Assembly (NCBI GenBank): GCA_035457725.1
Contig: DATIBC010000105.1
Location: 62,001-126,000, forward strand
Reading direction: 5' to 3'
Source of the DNA: DATFES01 sp035457725
GTDB taxonomy: Bacteria > Pseudomonadota > Alphaproteobacteria > CACIAM-22H2
DNA length: 64,000 bases
Shown here: one piece after another, positions 33,459-42,128 of the stretch
Position numbering within the stretch: position 1 is the stretch's first letter
Layout of the letters: each line of letters starts with the position of its first letter
The notes under the pieces: generated by a model
The model's database searches: none
The model's input: the letters and a program-made list of their open reading frames with translations, nothing else
Told to the model about the DNA's origin: nothing
Made by a program: the position numbers and the translations under genes

Positions 33459-33833
33459 ATGCGCCGGCTCAAGCTCGTCATCGGATCGCTCGACATCGTC
33501 GTCGAACTGTTCGACACGCCGACCGCAGATGCGATTTGGAACGCCGCGCCTTTCTCGGCCAAGGCAATGACGTGGGGCGAGGAGGTCTACTTCACGACGC
33601 CCGTCGCCTGCCGACGCGAAAAGGACGCGCGCGCGGTCGTCGAGAAGGGCGAGCTCGCGTTCTGGTGCGACGGGGACGCCATCGCGATCGGTTTCGGGCG
33701 AACGCCGGCCTCGCAAGGTGACGAGATCCGCCTGGCCAGTCCGTGCAACCTTTGGGGCCGAACGCGCGATGACGTGACCAAGCTCAAGTCGGTGCGCGCC
33801 GGCGCGGCGATTCGGGTCGAGCAGCTAGCATGA
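33459..33833 (+). CDS. cyclophilin-like domain protein (TM1367/DUF369-type)
   Basis: The product is 124 residues. The pattern KLVIGSLDIVVELFDTPTADAIW, then FSAKAMTWGEEVYFTTP, GELAFWCDGDAIAIGFGRTP and DDVTKLKSVRAGAAIRVE matches small cyclophilin-like proteins (Cyclophil_like family). They share the cyclophilin barrel but are not proven prolyl isomerases. It starts nine bases after pgk and is probably cotranscribed with it. Its role is unknown. Confidence 0.78.
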   Translation: MRRLKLVIGSLDIVVELFDTPTADAIWNAAPFSAKAMTWGEEVYFTTPVACRREKDARAVVEKGELAFWCDGDAIAIGFGRTPASQGDEIRLASPCNLWGRTRDDVTKLKSVRAGAAIRVEQLA

Positions 33834-33845
33834 CGTTGCCGCCGG

Positions 33846-34625
33846 TCAGTCGCTGATTTTTTCGTAGACCGCCCGCGCCAGCGCCGAAAGATCCTCGCGC
33901 GGCATGCCGGCCGAGAGCGCATAGCCCACGCGGTCGTCGCGCCAGTAGAAGACATTGACGCCGCCCTGCGCGGTGGCGAAATGAAACGACGTCTCGCGCG
34001 GCCCCTGGTTGGTCCATTTGATGAACAGCGTGATACGTTGGCCGTCGCCGCGCTCGTACATGAACTGACAGGCGACGCCGCCTTCGGCCGCAGGTAGCAG
34101 CCTGCCGCCGATCAAGCGAAAACCTTGCGCATCGAGCCGCGGCGCCTTGACCTCGCGGCCCATGCGGTTCGACAACCAGCGCATCAAGTGCGCCTCCTCG
34201 TCGACGCCGACCTCCACCGGGTGGCGCTTCTCGACCGAGTAGACCGCGTGGGCGATCGCCGCTTGTACCGGCAGCGGCGGCGCCGTGGCAACCCGTGCGA
34301 TCGTCCCCTCGTCGTACCAGTCATGCGCCAACCAGCCGCCGACCGCGCCGACGGCGAGCCACGCCGCGGCGATCGCGCCGCGCCGCCATGCTGGCGCCTT
34401 ATCGGTCTTCGGCGGATGCGTCATAGCCTCCGGCACCGGTTCGGCCAGCACCGGATCGAAGTGGCGATGAAGCTCGGCGCTGACCCGCGCATAAAACTGC
34501 ACGCGCGCGGCGTCGTCCGGGTGGTCGGCCAACCACGCCTCCACCTCCACGCGGCGGGTGGGGAGCAGCCGCCCGTCGACATATGCATGGAGATCGTCGT
34601 CGCCGATCGGCGGATTGTTCGTCAT
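33846..34625 (-). CDS. membrane-bound anti-sigma factor
   Basis: The product is 259 residues. The N-terminal cytosolic part (DDDLHAYVDGRLLPTRRVEVEAWLADHPDDAARV) is the anti-sigma domain usually paired with ECF sigma factors in alphaproteobacteria. One membrane helix lies near residues 83-100 (GAIAAAWLAVGAVGGWLAH), and a periplasmic domain of about 150 residues follows. No Cys/His zinc cluster is seen. The gene lies 22 bases downstream of the ECF sigma gene. It should hold the sigma factor inactive until an envelope signal releases it. Confidence 0.88.
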   Translation of the reverse strand: MTNNPPIGDDDLHAYVDGRLLPTRRVEVEAWLADHPDDAARVQFYARVSAELHRHFDPVLAEPVPEAMTHPPKTDKAPAWRRGAIAAAWLAVGAVGGWLAHDWYDEGTIARVATAPPLPVQAAIAHAVYSVEKRHPVEVGVDEEAHLMRWLSNRMGREVKAPRLDAQGFRLIGGRLLPAAEGGVACQFMYERGDGQRITLFIKWTNQGPRETSFHFATAQGGVNVFYWRDDRVGYALSAGMPREDLSALARAVYEKISD

Positions 34626-34647
34626 TTTAGGGGCGCCGCCAGACCGC

Positions 34648-35160
34648 TCATTTGACCCTGCGCAGCGCGGCGCCGCCGCCGGTGAGCAGCGCGCGCAGGC
34701 GTTCGCGGCCGCGATGCAAGCGGCTCATGACGGTGCCGATCGGCACGCCGAGAACCGAGGCCGCCTCCTGATAGCTCATCTCCTCGAGTCCGACGAGAAG
34801 GATGACCGCGCGCTGCTCCTCGGGCAGGTGCGCAAGCGCCTCGGCCAGCGACGCCACTTCGAGCGCGTCTTCCTGCGTGGCGCGTGATGGCACGGCGAAT
34901 GCGACGTCATCGTATGGCGCCGGCGGCGGCCGTCGGATGGCGCTGCGGACCGAGTTGGCGTGAAGATTGTGCATGATCGCAAATAGCCACGTGCGCAGAT
35001 TGCTGCCTTCGCGCCACAGATGGAGGCGGCTCCACGCGCGCTCGAGGCAGTCTTGAACCAGATCTTCGGCCAAATTCGCGTCGCCAAGCAGCGCCCGCGC
35101 GTAACGGCGAAGGTGCGGGATTTGCGCGATGATCGGGTGGACGTCCGAGCGATGAGCCAT
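34648..35160 (-). CDS. ECF RNA polymerase sigma factor
   Basis: The product is 170 residues. Region 2 reads LRRYARALLGDANLAEDLVQDCLERAWSR and LRTWLFAIMHNLHANSVR. Region 4 reads LAHLPEEQRAVILLVGLEEMSYQEAASVLGVPIGTVMSRLHRGRERL across its helices. It is a group 4 sigma factor, coupled to the anti-sigma gene downstream. The small secreted protein gene just upstream on the same strand is a possible target or operon partner. The inducing signal is unknown. Confidence 0.93.
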   Translation of the reverse strand: MAHRSDVHPIIAQIPHLRRYARALLGDANLAEDLVQDCLERAWSRLHLWREGSNLRTWLFAIMHNLHANSVRSAIRRPPPAPYDDVAFAVPSRATQEDALEVASLAEALAHLPEEQRAVILLVGLEEMSYQEAASVLGVPIGTVMSRLHRGRERLRALLTGGGAALRRVK

Positions 35161-35247
35161 CTGGGCACGAACGGGCGGGGCGATGATGGACTGGCGGAGG
35201 CAGCGCGCCCCTGCCGCCGCCGCCCGAAGTCCATCCTGCCGCGTGCG

Positions 35248-35496
35248 CTACTGAATGCCCAGAATCTTCTTCGCTTCGCCGAGCTTGGCGATCGACTGCG
35301 CATGCGTCGCCGCTTTGTGCAATCCCTCGCCTTCGGTGCGGAGCTGTTTCACCTTGGCGAGCTGATCGGCGGCGAGCTGCGGGTTCTTCGCCAACGCCTC
35401 GTCGATCTTCCGCATGTCGCCGGGGCATTGCCCGGCGAGCGCCGACCCGGTCGCGAAAGCGACGAGAACGGCTGCCAATATCAGGCTGCGTAGCAT
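35248..35496 (-). CDS. small exported helical protein
   Basis: The product is 82 residues from ATG at 35496, with AAGGACC upstream. A signal peptide (MLRSLILAAVLVAFATGSALA) is followed by a short helical domain: CPGDMRKIDEALAKNPQLAAD, QLAKVKQLRTEGEGLHKA and AKLGEAKKILGIQ. It is a periplasmic protein with no recognised catalytic residues. Similar small proteins occur in many alphaproteobacteria, but I know of no assigned function. It lies 87 bases upstream of the ECF sigma gene on the same strand. Confidence 0.75.
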   Translation of the reverse strand: MLRSLILAAVLVAFATGSALAGQCPGDMRKIDEALAKNPQLAADQLAKVKQLRTEGEGLHKAATHAQSIAKLGEAKKILGIQ

Positions 35497-35674
35497 GGTC
35501 AGGTCCTTCCCTGAGTTCGGATTGACGCCGGCCCCCTCTCGATCGGTCAGGGGTCGGGCGTGTGACAAACACTTCGTGGACCATCGATATTCCGTCCGAA
35601 TCCTTGCCGGGCGTGGCGGTGCGGCTACAGTAGGCCGCTTAACGGGCATGAGATGACATGGAGGAGGCGAGAGA

Positions 35675-36913
35675 ATGACGGTCGTTCGTCGCGTCGCGGC
35701 GCTTTGCGGGATGGCGGGCTTGGTGTGGTTAACGGCGGCCCAGGCGCAGATCGGTCAGGCGCCTGGAGAACGCTTTACGGTTCGTCCCGCCGACCTTCCA
35801 ACGCCTTATGCCACGCCGAGCGCGAGCAATCCGCCGCGACGCGTCGCACGCCCCGAGGGCTCGGCGCTCAATGTCCCGCCGGGATTTGCGGCCAACGTGT
35901 TCGCCGATGGGCTGACACATCCGCGTTGGCTTGCGGTGGCTCCGAACGGTGACGTGCTTCTTGCCGAGAGCGCGATCGGCCGAATTACCTTGCTGCGGGA
36001 CGCCGACGGCGACGGGCGCGCCGAGCGAGTAGCGACGTTCCTCGAGGGTTTGTCGCGCCCGCATGGCATGGCGTTTCGGGACGATGGATTTTACGTCGCC
36101 GACGTCAACGGCGTATTTCGAATCCCCTATCAACCGGGCGACGTCCGCGCGCGATCCGAGCCACGGCCGATCACCGACCCAGGAGCGATCGGACCGGGTA
36201 CCGGACATTGGACGCGCAACATCGCTTTCAACCGCGCGGGCGACAAGTTTTATGTCGCCGTCGGCAGCCGCGGCAATATCGGCGAGGAGGATGAGATTCG
36301 CGCCGCCGTGCTCGAGTTCGGCGCCGACGGGGGTGGCCGGCGCGTCTATGCCGGCGGGCTGCGCAATCCGGTCGGCATCGCCTTTCGCCCCGGAACCGAT
36401 GAGCTTTGGGCGGTGGTAAACGAGCGCGATGGGCTCGGCGACGGGCTGGTGCCCGACTATCTGGCGCAAGTGATCGCCGGGGAATTCTACGGATGGCCGT
36501 ACGCTTACATCGGTCGGAATCCGCAACCGGGTTACGCCGAGCGTCGACCCGATCTGGTTCAGCGCACGCGAGTTCCCGATCTCTTGTTCGAGGCGCACTC
36601 GGCGCCGATCGGCCTGGTGTTCTATGACGGCGCATCGTTCCCGGAGGAGTTCCGCGGCAATGCGTTCGTCGCCTTGCGCGGCTCCTGGAATTCCGGCCGT
36701 CCGACCGGCTACAAAGTGGTGCACGTGCCGTTCCGCAATGGCAGACCTGTCGGCCACTACGAGAACTTCGCCACCGGATTCTGGATCGCCGGCGAGGAGA
36801 CGGCGCGCGTCTGGGGCCGACCGGCCGGACTCGCGGTGGCCGCCGATGGCGCGCTCCTGATCGCCGATGACACTGGGCAGTCGGTGTGGCGAATCGCGTG
36901 GCGCGGCCGATAA
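35675..36913 (+). CDS. PQQ-type sugar (glucose/sorbosone) dehydrogenase family protein
   Basis: The product is 412 residues with a signal peptide (to about AAQAQ). The six-bladed propeller of the GSDH/sorbosone dehydrogenase family follows: VPPGFAANVFADGLTHPRWLAVAP, GDVLLAESAIGRITLL, LSRPHGMAFRDDGFYVAD, HWTRNIAFNRAGDKFYVAVGS, GLRNPVGIAF and ADGALLIADDTGQSVWRI. These periplasmic enzymes oxidise sugars with PQQ as cofactor. No PQQ synthesis genes are in the window. The Nudix gene follows 22 bases after its stop. Confidence 0.88.
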   Translation: MTVVRRVAALCGMAGLVWLTAAQAQIGQAPGERFTVRPADLPTPYATPSASNPPRRVARPEGSALNVPPGFAANVFADGLTHPRWLAVAPNGDVLLAESAIGRITLLRDADGDGRAERVATFLEGLSRPHGMAFRDDGFYVADVNGVFRIPYQPGDVRARSEPRPITDPGAIGPGTGHWTRNIAFNRAGDKFYVAVGSRGNIGEEDEIRAAVLEFGADGGGRRVYAGGLRNPVGIAFRPGTDELWAVVNERDGLGDGLVPDYLAQVIAGEFYGWPYAYIGRNPQPGYAERRPDLVQRTRVPDLLFEAHSAPIGLVFYDGASFPEEFRGNAFVALRGSWNSGRPTGYKVVHVPFRNGRPVGHYENFATGFWIAGEETARVWGRPAGLAVAADGALLIADDTGQSVWRIAWRGR

Positions 36914-36935
36914 TGGCGGCGTAGCCTTCGCGTCC

Positions 36936-37472
36936 ATGGCCCGCAACCCCGCCGGTCCGTCGATTCGCCAGATTCCGAAGGGCGACACGCGCGAGCGACT
37001 GGTTTGTCCCGATTGCGGCTTTATCCAGTACGACAATCCGAAGGTCGTCGTCGGCTCGGTCGCGCTATGGCAGGGCAAGGTCCTGTTGTGCCGACGGGCG
37101 ATTCCGCCGCGCAAGGGTTATTGGACGCTGCCCGCCGGGTATCTCGAGCTCAATGAAAGTTCAATCGACGGCGCGTTGCGCGAGGCGTGGGAGGAGGCGC
37201 GAGCGCGCATCGCGATCGAAGGACTTCTCGCCGTTTACAACATTCCCCGCCTGTCGCAGGTGCAGCTGATCTATCGGGCACGCCTGATTTCGCCGGACAT
37301 CGAGGCGGGGCCCGAGAGCCTCGAAGTCGCCCTGTTCGACCCCGGCGACGCGCCGCGCGCCGAACTCGCGTTTCCCTCGGTGCGCTGGGCGCTCGACCAT
37401 CTCCGCGAGATGACCGAGACGGGAAGCTTCGCCGCGCGGGCGAACCCCCCTGGAGAAAACGGCGACTACTAG
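36936..37472 (+). CDS. Nudix hydrolase with zinc-ribbon-like head
   Basis: The product is 178 residues. A short LVCPDCGFIQYDNPKVVVGSV head looks like half of the zinc ribbon seen in NudC-like and related Nudix proteins. The Nudix box is GYLELNESSIDGALREAWEEA, with the REAWEE core intact but Arg where Gly usually follows. It hydrolyses a nucleoside diphosphate linked to another group, with Mg2+ held by the Glu residues. Relatives of this architecture act on ADP-ribose or NADH-type substrates. That is inference. Confidence 0.88.
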   Translation: MARNPAGPSIRQIPKGDTRERLVCPDCGFIQYDNPKVVVGSVALWQGKVLLCRRAIPPRKGYWTLPAGYLELNESSIDGALREAWEEARARIAIEGLLAVYNIPRLSQVQLIYRARLISPDIEAGPESLEVALFDPGDAPRAELAFPSVRWALDHLREMTETGSFAARANPPGENGDY

Positions 37473-37479
37473 GGCCCGC

Positions 37480-38337
37480 TCAGCGCAAGATCGGCAGGTT
37501 CATCAAGAGCAACCCTGCGACGACGACCGACGCGGCGGCGATGCGGCGCGGGCCGAAGGATTCCCGCAATAGAAATGCGCCCATCAGCGTCCCGAACAGC
37601 ACCGATGTCTCGCGCAACGCCGCCACATGGGCCATCGCGCCGAGGCTGAGCGCCCAGATCGCGATGCCGTAGCCGATCGTCGCGATGGCGCCGCCGGCCG
37701 CGCCGCGCCACCAATAGGCCTGGAGATAGGGGACGATGACCCGCCCGCGCTGGGCGATCGCCACCATCATTACCCACGGCCCCTCGGCGATATTGAGCCA
37801 AACGATATAGGCGATGGCGTCGCCCGATTGCCGGGCGCCGACGCCATCGATGATGGTGTATCCGGCGATGGTCATCCCCGTCAGCACGGCATAGATGGTC
37901 GGCCGCCACTCGGCGCCATGCGGCAGTCCGCGGGCCAGCGCCAGGCTGGTGACCCCGACCGACACCAGCAAGACGCCAGCGTATTCGACCGTCGTCAGCG
38001 CCTCGCCGATGAGACGGCCCGAAAAGATCGCGACGAGCAGCGGCCCCATTCCGCGGGCGATCGGATAAACATGGCTCAGATCGCCATGGGCATAGGCGCG
38101 AAGAAGGAAGAAGTAATAAAAATTGTGCACGATTGTCGATGCGACGATGTAACCCCACGCCTCGCGGCTGGGAAACGCGACGAAGGGAGCGAGGAAGAGG
38201 CAGAGGATCGTCCCCGAGATCATCACCACGGCGAACGACACCAGGCGATCGACATCCGATTTGACGATCGTGTTCCAGCTTGCGTGAATGAGCGCCGAGA
38301 GCAGAACGAGCGCGGCGACATGAAGCTCGATGCGCAT
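37480..38337 (-). CDS. EamA/DMT-family membrane transporter
   Basis: The product is 285 residues with about ten membrane helices. The start LHVAALVLLSALIHASWNTIVKS, the central HGDLSHVYPIARGMGPLLVAI (an EamA-type motif) and the last helix RRIAAASVVVAGLLLMNLPIL indicate a DMT permease. The HGxLSxVYPIxRG element places it in the group of uncharacterised alphaproteobacterial EamA proteins. It lies 25 bases downstream of the KDG kinase gene on the same strand, so it may transport a related sugar acid. Confidence 0.85.
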   Translation of the reverse strand: MRIELHVAALVLLSALIHASWNTIVKSDVDRLVSFAVVMISGTILCLFLAPFVAFPSREAWGYIVASTIVHNFYYFFLLRAYAHGDLSHVYPIARGMGPLLVAIFSGRLIGEALTTVEYAGVLLVSVGVTSLALARGLPHGAEWRPTIYAVLTGMTIAGYTIIDGVGARQSGDAIAYIVWLNIAEGPWVMMVAIAQRGRVIVPYLQAYWWRGAAGGAIATIGYGIAIWALSLGAMAHVAALRETSVLFGTLMGAFLLRESFGPRRIAAASVVVAGLLLMNLPILR

Positions 38338-38362
38338 CGCTGAATGGCGACGGGAGCCGGGT

Positions 38363-39301
38363 CTACGCGGGTCGTGGCATCGACGCAGCGGGTATGATCG
38401 CTCCCGGATGCGCCACCACCGAGGCCGCAAGACGGTGGCCGGCAGATGCCGCCTCGAGGGCCGGACGGCCGGCGATTCGGGCATGGAGATAGCCGGCATT
38501 GAAGGCGTCGCCAGCGGCGGTAGTGTCGACGATCCTCGCCACGCTAATTGCCGGGACGTTGGCATGATGGGTCCCGTCATGAACCAGCGCCGGGGCACCG
38601 CTGTCCTTGATCGCGATCTCCTTCACGCCGAGCTTGGTAAGCCGTCTGACGCAGGCCTCCGCGTCGGCGTCTCCAAACAGCGATCGTTCGTCTAGGAAGG
38701 TCGGTAAGGCGAGATCGCTGCGGCGAAGCGCCTCGGACATCACGGCGCGCGCGACGGCCGGCTCGGACCAGCCGAGCGGCCGATAATTCGGGTCGAATGC
38801 GATACGCGCGCCACGCGCCCGCGCGGCGTCCAGCGCGGCGAACAGCGTCAACCGCGCTTCATCGTCAAGGATCGACAAGGTGATGCCGGAAAAGTAGAGC
38901 CAGTCGTAGTCTTGCAGCGCACTCGCCAACGCCTCGCCTTCGGGACCGTCGAACATGGCGCGGGCGGCGGCCTCGCGCCGCCAATAAAAAAAGGTCCGTT
39001 CGCCCTGCGCGTCGGTGCGGATTGCATAGAGCCCTGGCAATCGGCCGGCGATGGTGCGAACGAGCGAAAGACCAATCCCTTCGCGCGCAAAGGCGGCACG
39101 CATCGCCGCGCTGTAAGGGTCTTTGCCCAGCGCCGTGGCGTAATCAACGCTCAACCCTTCCGTTCGGCCAAGCCGGGAAAGATAGGCGGCGGTATTGAAC
39201 GTATCGCCGCCGAACGCCAGATCGACGCGCCAATCGTCGCGATGGCGCAACTCGATCATGCATTCGCCGATGGCGGCGACGCGCGGAGGACGAGGCGGCA
39301 T
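38363..39301 (-). CDS. kdgK: PfkB-family sugar kinase, likely 2-dehydro-3-deoxygluconokinase
   Basis: The product is 312 residues. The ribokinase fold is clear: VAAIGECMIELRHR, the substrate-side FGGDTFNTAAYLSRLG, FFYWRREAAARAMF typical of KDG kinases, ARIAFDPNYRPLGW, and the catalytic DTTAAGDAFNAGYLHAR with the general-base Asp. KDG kinase makes 2-keto-3-deoxy-6-phosphogluconate for the Entner-Doudoroff aldolase. The EDxxx aldolase gene is not in the window. The DMT transporter gene follows in the same operon. Confidence 0.85.
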   Translation of the reverse strand: MPPRPPRVAAIGECMIELRHRDDWRVDLAFGGDTFNTAAYLSRLGRTEGLSVDYATALGKDPYSAAMRAAFAREGIGLSLVRTIAGRLPGLYAIRTDAQGERTFFYWRREAAARAMFDGPEGEALASALQDYDWLYFSGITLSILDDEARLTLFAALDAARARGARIAFDPNYRPLGWSEPAVARAVMSEALRRSDLALPTFLDERSLFGDADAEACVRRLTKLGVKEIAIKDSGAPALVHDGTHHANVPAISVARIVDTTAAGDAFNAGYLHARIAGRPALEAASAGHRLAASVVAHPGAIIPAASMPRPA

Positions 39302-39424
39302 TGACGAGGTAGTCTCCCGGAAACGGCGCCGCAGCGGTGCCGCACCTGGCGATCATAAATCTTTCACCGGGCGGGGAAAGGCCCGGCGCAACCGACCGGC
39401 GCAACATTTGCCGGCGCGCCCATA

Positions 39425-39464
39425 CAAAAATGCGCTGGACAGCCGATCGACCGTCCAACGCATT
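39425..39464 (-). terminator. intrinsic terminator of the lysine-rich small gene
   Basis: On the minus strand the two arms at 39464-39453 and 39440-39429 (AATGCGTTGGAC and GTCCAGCGCATT) form a 12-bp stem with one G-U pair around a 12-base loop. Three more T residues follow, so the tail reads as a U-run. It is placed about 50 bases after the stop of the 15-codon gene at 39517 and is well formed. Confidence 0.75.
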
Positions 39465-39516
39465 CTGCGAGTTTGTTCAGGAGAGATTTTTGATTCTATC
39501 GCACTCAGGCGACAGG

Positions 39517-39564
39517 TTAGACCTTCTTCTTAGCCTTCTTCTTGCCCTTCTTCTTCGCTGCCAT
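39517..39564 (-). CDS. 15-residue lysine-rich peptide
   Basis: On the minus strand an ATG at 39564 opens MAAKKKGKKKAKKKV followed by TAA. A consensus ribosome-binding site (AAAGGAG) lies seven bases upstream, and a strong intrinsic terminator lies downstream, so this looks like a complete one-gene transcription unit. Nine of 15 residues are Lys. Similar tiny basic peptides are found in related bacteria but have no assigned function. RNA or DNA binding is a reasonable guess. It lies between kdgK and ftsY on the same strand. The RNA itself could also be the functional product. Confidence 0.6.
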   Translation of the reverse strand: MAAKKKGKKKAKKKV

Positions 39565-39898
39565 GGTTTGCTCCTTTTTCCGATGGTGCCGGACCGGCGG
39601 AAGCGTGCGGCAGGTCAAGATTGCGACGATCGTCTCGTCAGCCACTCGTCCCACGCGTGATGAGCCACCCCCAGGGAAAAACGATCCGGACGTACATAGA
39701 AAATCAACATAAACAACCTCTTGTCAAGGAAATTCAATATGCAGGGGGTTCGGCCCGCCGACCCACTAGTTCTTGAGGTCACGGCGACTGGTTGTGGAAT
39801 TTTTCGCTTGACGCCACAAAGCATGGTATGTCGGGTGCTTGACAATGATAAATAACCCCGGAATTACTGGCTTTCCACACTCTCGATAGCCCCACAAC
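39565..39898 (-). promoter_or_regulatory. AT-rich upstream region of the lysine-rich gene
   Basis: This 334-base stretch between ftsY and the small gene is much more AT-rich than the rest of the window. A perfect -35 element TTGACA lies on the minus strand (complement of 39722-39727), with a weak AT-rich -10 near 39697-39704. A second TTGACA lies on the plus strand at 39839-39844. No convincing ORF is seen. The promoter assignment is tentative. Confidence 0.4.
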
Positions 39899-40828
39899 CT
39901 AGGGCTGTGATTGGAGCGCGAGGAGACCGCGCGCGAACTCCGAAGCATCGAAAGCCGAGAGGTCCTCGACGCCCTCGCCGACGCCGATGGCGACGACGGG
40001 CAACGCGAATTTTTCCGCGATCGCCACCAAGACTCCGCCGCGCGCCGTGCCGTCGAGCTTGGTCATGACAAGGCCGGTGACGTTCACCATGCTCTTGAAG
40101 ATGTCGACCTGCTGGATCGCGTTCTGTCCGATCGTCGCATCGAGGACGAGCAGCACGTCGTGCGGCGCCGCAGGGTCCAACTTCTTCAAGACGCGCACGA
40201 CTTTCGCCAGCTCGGCCATCAGGTCGCTCTTGTTCTGGAGCCGGCCCGCGGTGTCGATGAGCAGAACGTCGGCCCGGGTCTCGCGCGCCGCCTCGAGCGA
40301 TTGATAGGCGAGCGCGGCAGGATCCTCTCCTTGCCGGCCGAAAATGACGCGGGCCCCAGTGCGATCGCCCCAGATCTTGAGCTGGCTTACCGCCGCGGCG
40401 CGAAACGTGTCGCAAGCGGCAAGCACGACCTGGCGTTTCTCGTCGATGAGCCGCCGCGCCAGCTTGCCGATCGTCGTCGTCTTGCCGCTGCCGTTGACGC
40501 CGACCACCAGAACGACGTGCGGCTTGAGCGTCGTGTCGACGGCGAACGGCCTGGCGACTGGCGTCAAGATCCGGGCGATCTCGTCGGCCATGGACCGACG
40601 GACCCCGACCGGATCGAGATCGTCGTCGAAGCGGACTCCCGCCAGGTGCTTGACCAGGCGCGCGGCGACGCTCGGACCGAGATCGGCGGCGAGCAGGGTC
40701 TCCTCGATCGCATCCAGCGTCGCCGCGTCGAGTTTCGCCCGCGCGCCGACCGCGTGAGCAATGCCGTCGACGAGTTTGTTCGAGGTCCGCGCGAGACCCG
40801 CCGTCAAACGTTCCAGCCAACCCGCCAT
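39899..40828 (-). CDS. ftsY: signal recognition particle receptor FtsY
   Basis: The product is 309 residues, a compact FtsY with a very short N-terminal A region. The N domain (LVDGIAHAVGARAKLDAATLD) leads to the G domain: VVGVNGSGKTTTIGKLARRL, LAACDTFRAAAVSQL, VLLIDTAGRLQNKSDLM, VMTKLDGTARGGVLV and AIGVGEGVEDLSAF. It is the membrane-associated GTPase that receives SRP-ribosome complexes. It follows mtaB in the dapF-mtaB-ftsY run. Its partner Ffh is encoded 2.5 kb away on the other strand. ATG 40828 is chosen by the conserved start. Confidence 0.95.
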   Translation of the reverse strand: MAGWLERLTAGLARTSNKLVDGIAHAVGARAKLDAATLDAIEETLLAADLGPSVAARLVKHLAGVRFDDDLDPVGVRRSMADEIARILTPVARPFAVDTTLKPHVVLVVGVNGSGKTTTIGKLARRLIDEKRQVVLAACDTFRAAAVSQLKIWGDRTGARVIFGRQGEDPAALAYQSLEAARETRADVLLIDTAGRLQNKSDLMAELAKVVRVLKKLDPAAPHDVLLVLDATIGQNAIQQVDIFKSMVNVTGLVMTKLDGTARGGVLVAIAEKFALPVVAIGVGEGVEDLSAFDASEFARGLLALQSQP

Positions 40829-40844
40829 GCGCGCGTCGCTGCCT

Positions 40845-42128
40845 TCAATCCGACTCGAGCGCGCGACCGAGCAACGCATCGCCATTGGCGCCGATCACAT
40901 CGGCCCACATCAGCGCACCCGGTGCCACGGCGCGATCGAGCGCCATGGGGCTGAAATCCCGGGCATGTCCCCGGCGGCCGTCGCGCTCGACCAACACCTC
41001 GACGCGCCGGCCAATCTGCCGTTGAAAGTGCGCGCGCCGCAGGCGTTGTCCGAGGGCGCGCAACGCCGCGGCACGGGCGCGGATGGTTTCGCTGGCGACT
41101 TGCGGCATTCGGGCCGCCGGGGTCTGCGGGCGTGCGCTGAACGGAAAGACATGAAGATATGTCACGCCCGCTGCGTCGACGAGCCGCAGGGTATTGGCCG
41201 CCTGCGCGTCGGTCTCTGTGGGAAAGCCGGCGATCACGTCGGCGCCGATAGCCGTGTCGGGCCGCAAGGCGCGGGCCCGCGCGGCGGCGGCGCGCACCTG
41301 GCCGGCCGTGTGACGCCGCTTCATGCGCTTCAAGATCAGGTCATCGCCCGCCTGCAGGCTCAAATGAAGATGCGGCATCAACCGCTCTTGGTCGGCGAAG
41401 GTCCGCCAGAAATCCTCGTCGAGTTCGCCCGGATCCAGCGAGGACAGCCGCAACCGCGGCAAATCGGGGACAGCATCCAAGATTCGACGAACCGCCGCGC
41501 CGAGGGTCGGACCGCCAGGCAGATCCGCACCATAGGCCGTCAGGTCGACTCCGCTCAGCACGACCTCGCGAAAGCCGTTGGCGACCAGGGTTCGAATCTG
41601 TTGGACGAGCGCGCCCAGCGGCACCGAACGGCTCGGCCCACGGGCGAGTGGGATGACGCAGAACGTGCACCGATGGTCGCAACCCTGCTGCGCTTGTACG
41701 AAGGCCCGCGTTTGCCCGTCGAAACCGTCGAGCAAATGCCAAGCGGTTTGTCGTGCCTGCGCGATATCGGCGACGGCCACCCGCGACTGGCCGCGGGCGG
41801 CCGCAAGCGCCAGCCATTGCGCGGGGTCGAGTTTTTCTCGGTTGCCGAGGACGCCGCTCACCTCCGGCATCGCCGCGAAGCGTTCGGGCGCGATTTGCGC
41901 CGCGCATCCGGTGACGACGATCGACGCGCCAGGTCTCCGGCGGCGCGCGCGGCGGATCGCCTGCCGTGCCTCGCGCTCGGCCGCCGCGGTCACCGCGCAA
42001 GTATGAACGATGATCGCATCGTCGAGCGCCGCGGCGCGCGCCAGCCGACGGACGACCTCGGACTCGACGATATTGAGCCGGCAGCCGAAGGTGAGAATTT
42101 CAGGCCCTGCCTGGGCGCGCGCGCTCAC
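40845..42128 (-). CDS. mtaB: tRNA t6A37 methylthiotransferase MtaB
   Basis: The product is 427 residues from GTG at 42128, overlapping the dapF stop. The N-terminal domain carries cluster cysteines in TFGCRLN, VHTCAVT and VTGCAAQ. The radical-SAM motif is QQGCDHRCTFCVIP, and a TRAM-like C-terminal domain follows. Two 4Fe-4S clusters serve to convert t6A37 to ms2t6A37 in tRNAs reading ANN codons. The GCRLN form of the first motif and the length fit MtaB rather than MiaB. Position between dapF and ftsY is standard for alphaproteobacteria. Confidence 0.94.
   Translation of the reverse strand: MSARAQAGPEILTFGCRLNIVESEVVRRLARAAALDDAIIVHTCAVTAAAEREARQAIRRARRRRPGASIVVTGCAAQIAPERFAAMPEVSGVLGNREKLDPAQWLALAAARGQSRVAVADIAQARQTAWHLLDGFDGQTRAFVQAQQGCDHRCTFCVIPLARGPSRSVPLGALVQQIRTLVANGFREVVLSGVDLTAYGADLPGGPTLGAAVRRILDAVPDLPRLRLSSLDPGELDEDFWRTFADQERLMPHLHLSLQAGDDLILKRMKRRHTAGQVRAAAARARALRPDTAIGADVIAGFPTETDAQAANTLRLVDAAGVTYLHVFPFSARPQTPAARMPQVASETIRARAAALRALGQRLRRAHFQRQIGRRVEVLVERDGRRGHARDFSPMALDRAVAPGALMWADVIGANGDALLGRALESD

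Noticed and set aside
39615..39845. 76-codon minus-strand frame upstream of the lysine-rich gene
   Set aside because: No ribosome-binding site, unusual composition, and it covers the AT-rich region that better fits promoter sequence.
41585..41600. tRNA T-loop-like GGTTCGAATC string
   Set aside because: It lies inside mtaB in frame, and no acceptor or anticodon stems can be formed around it.
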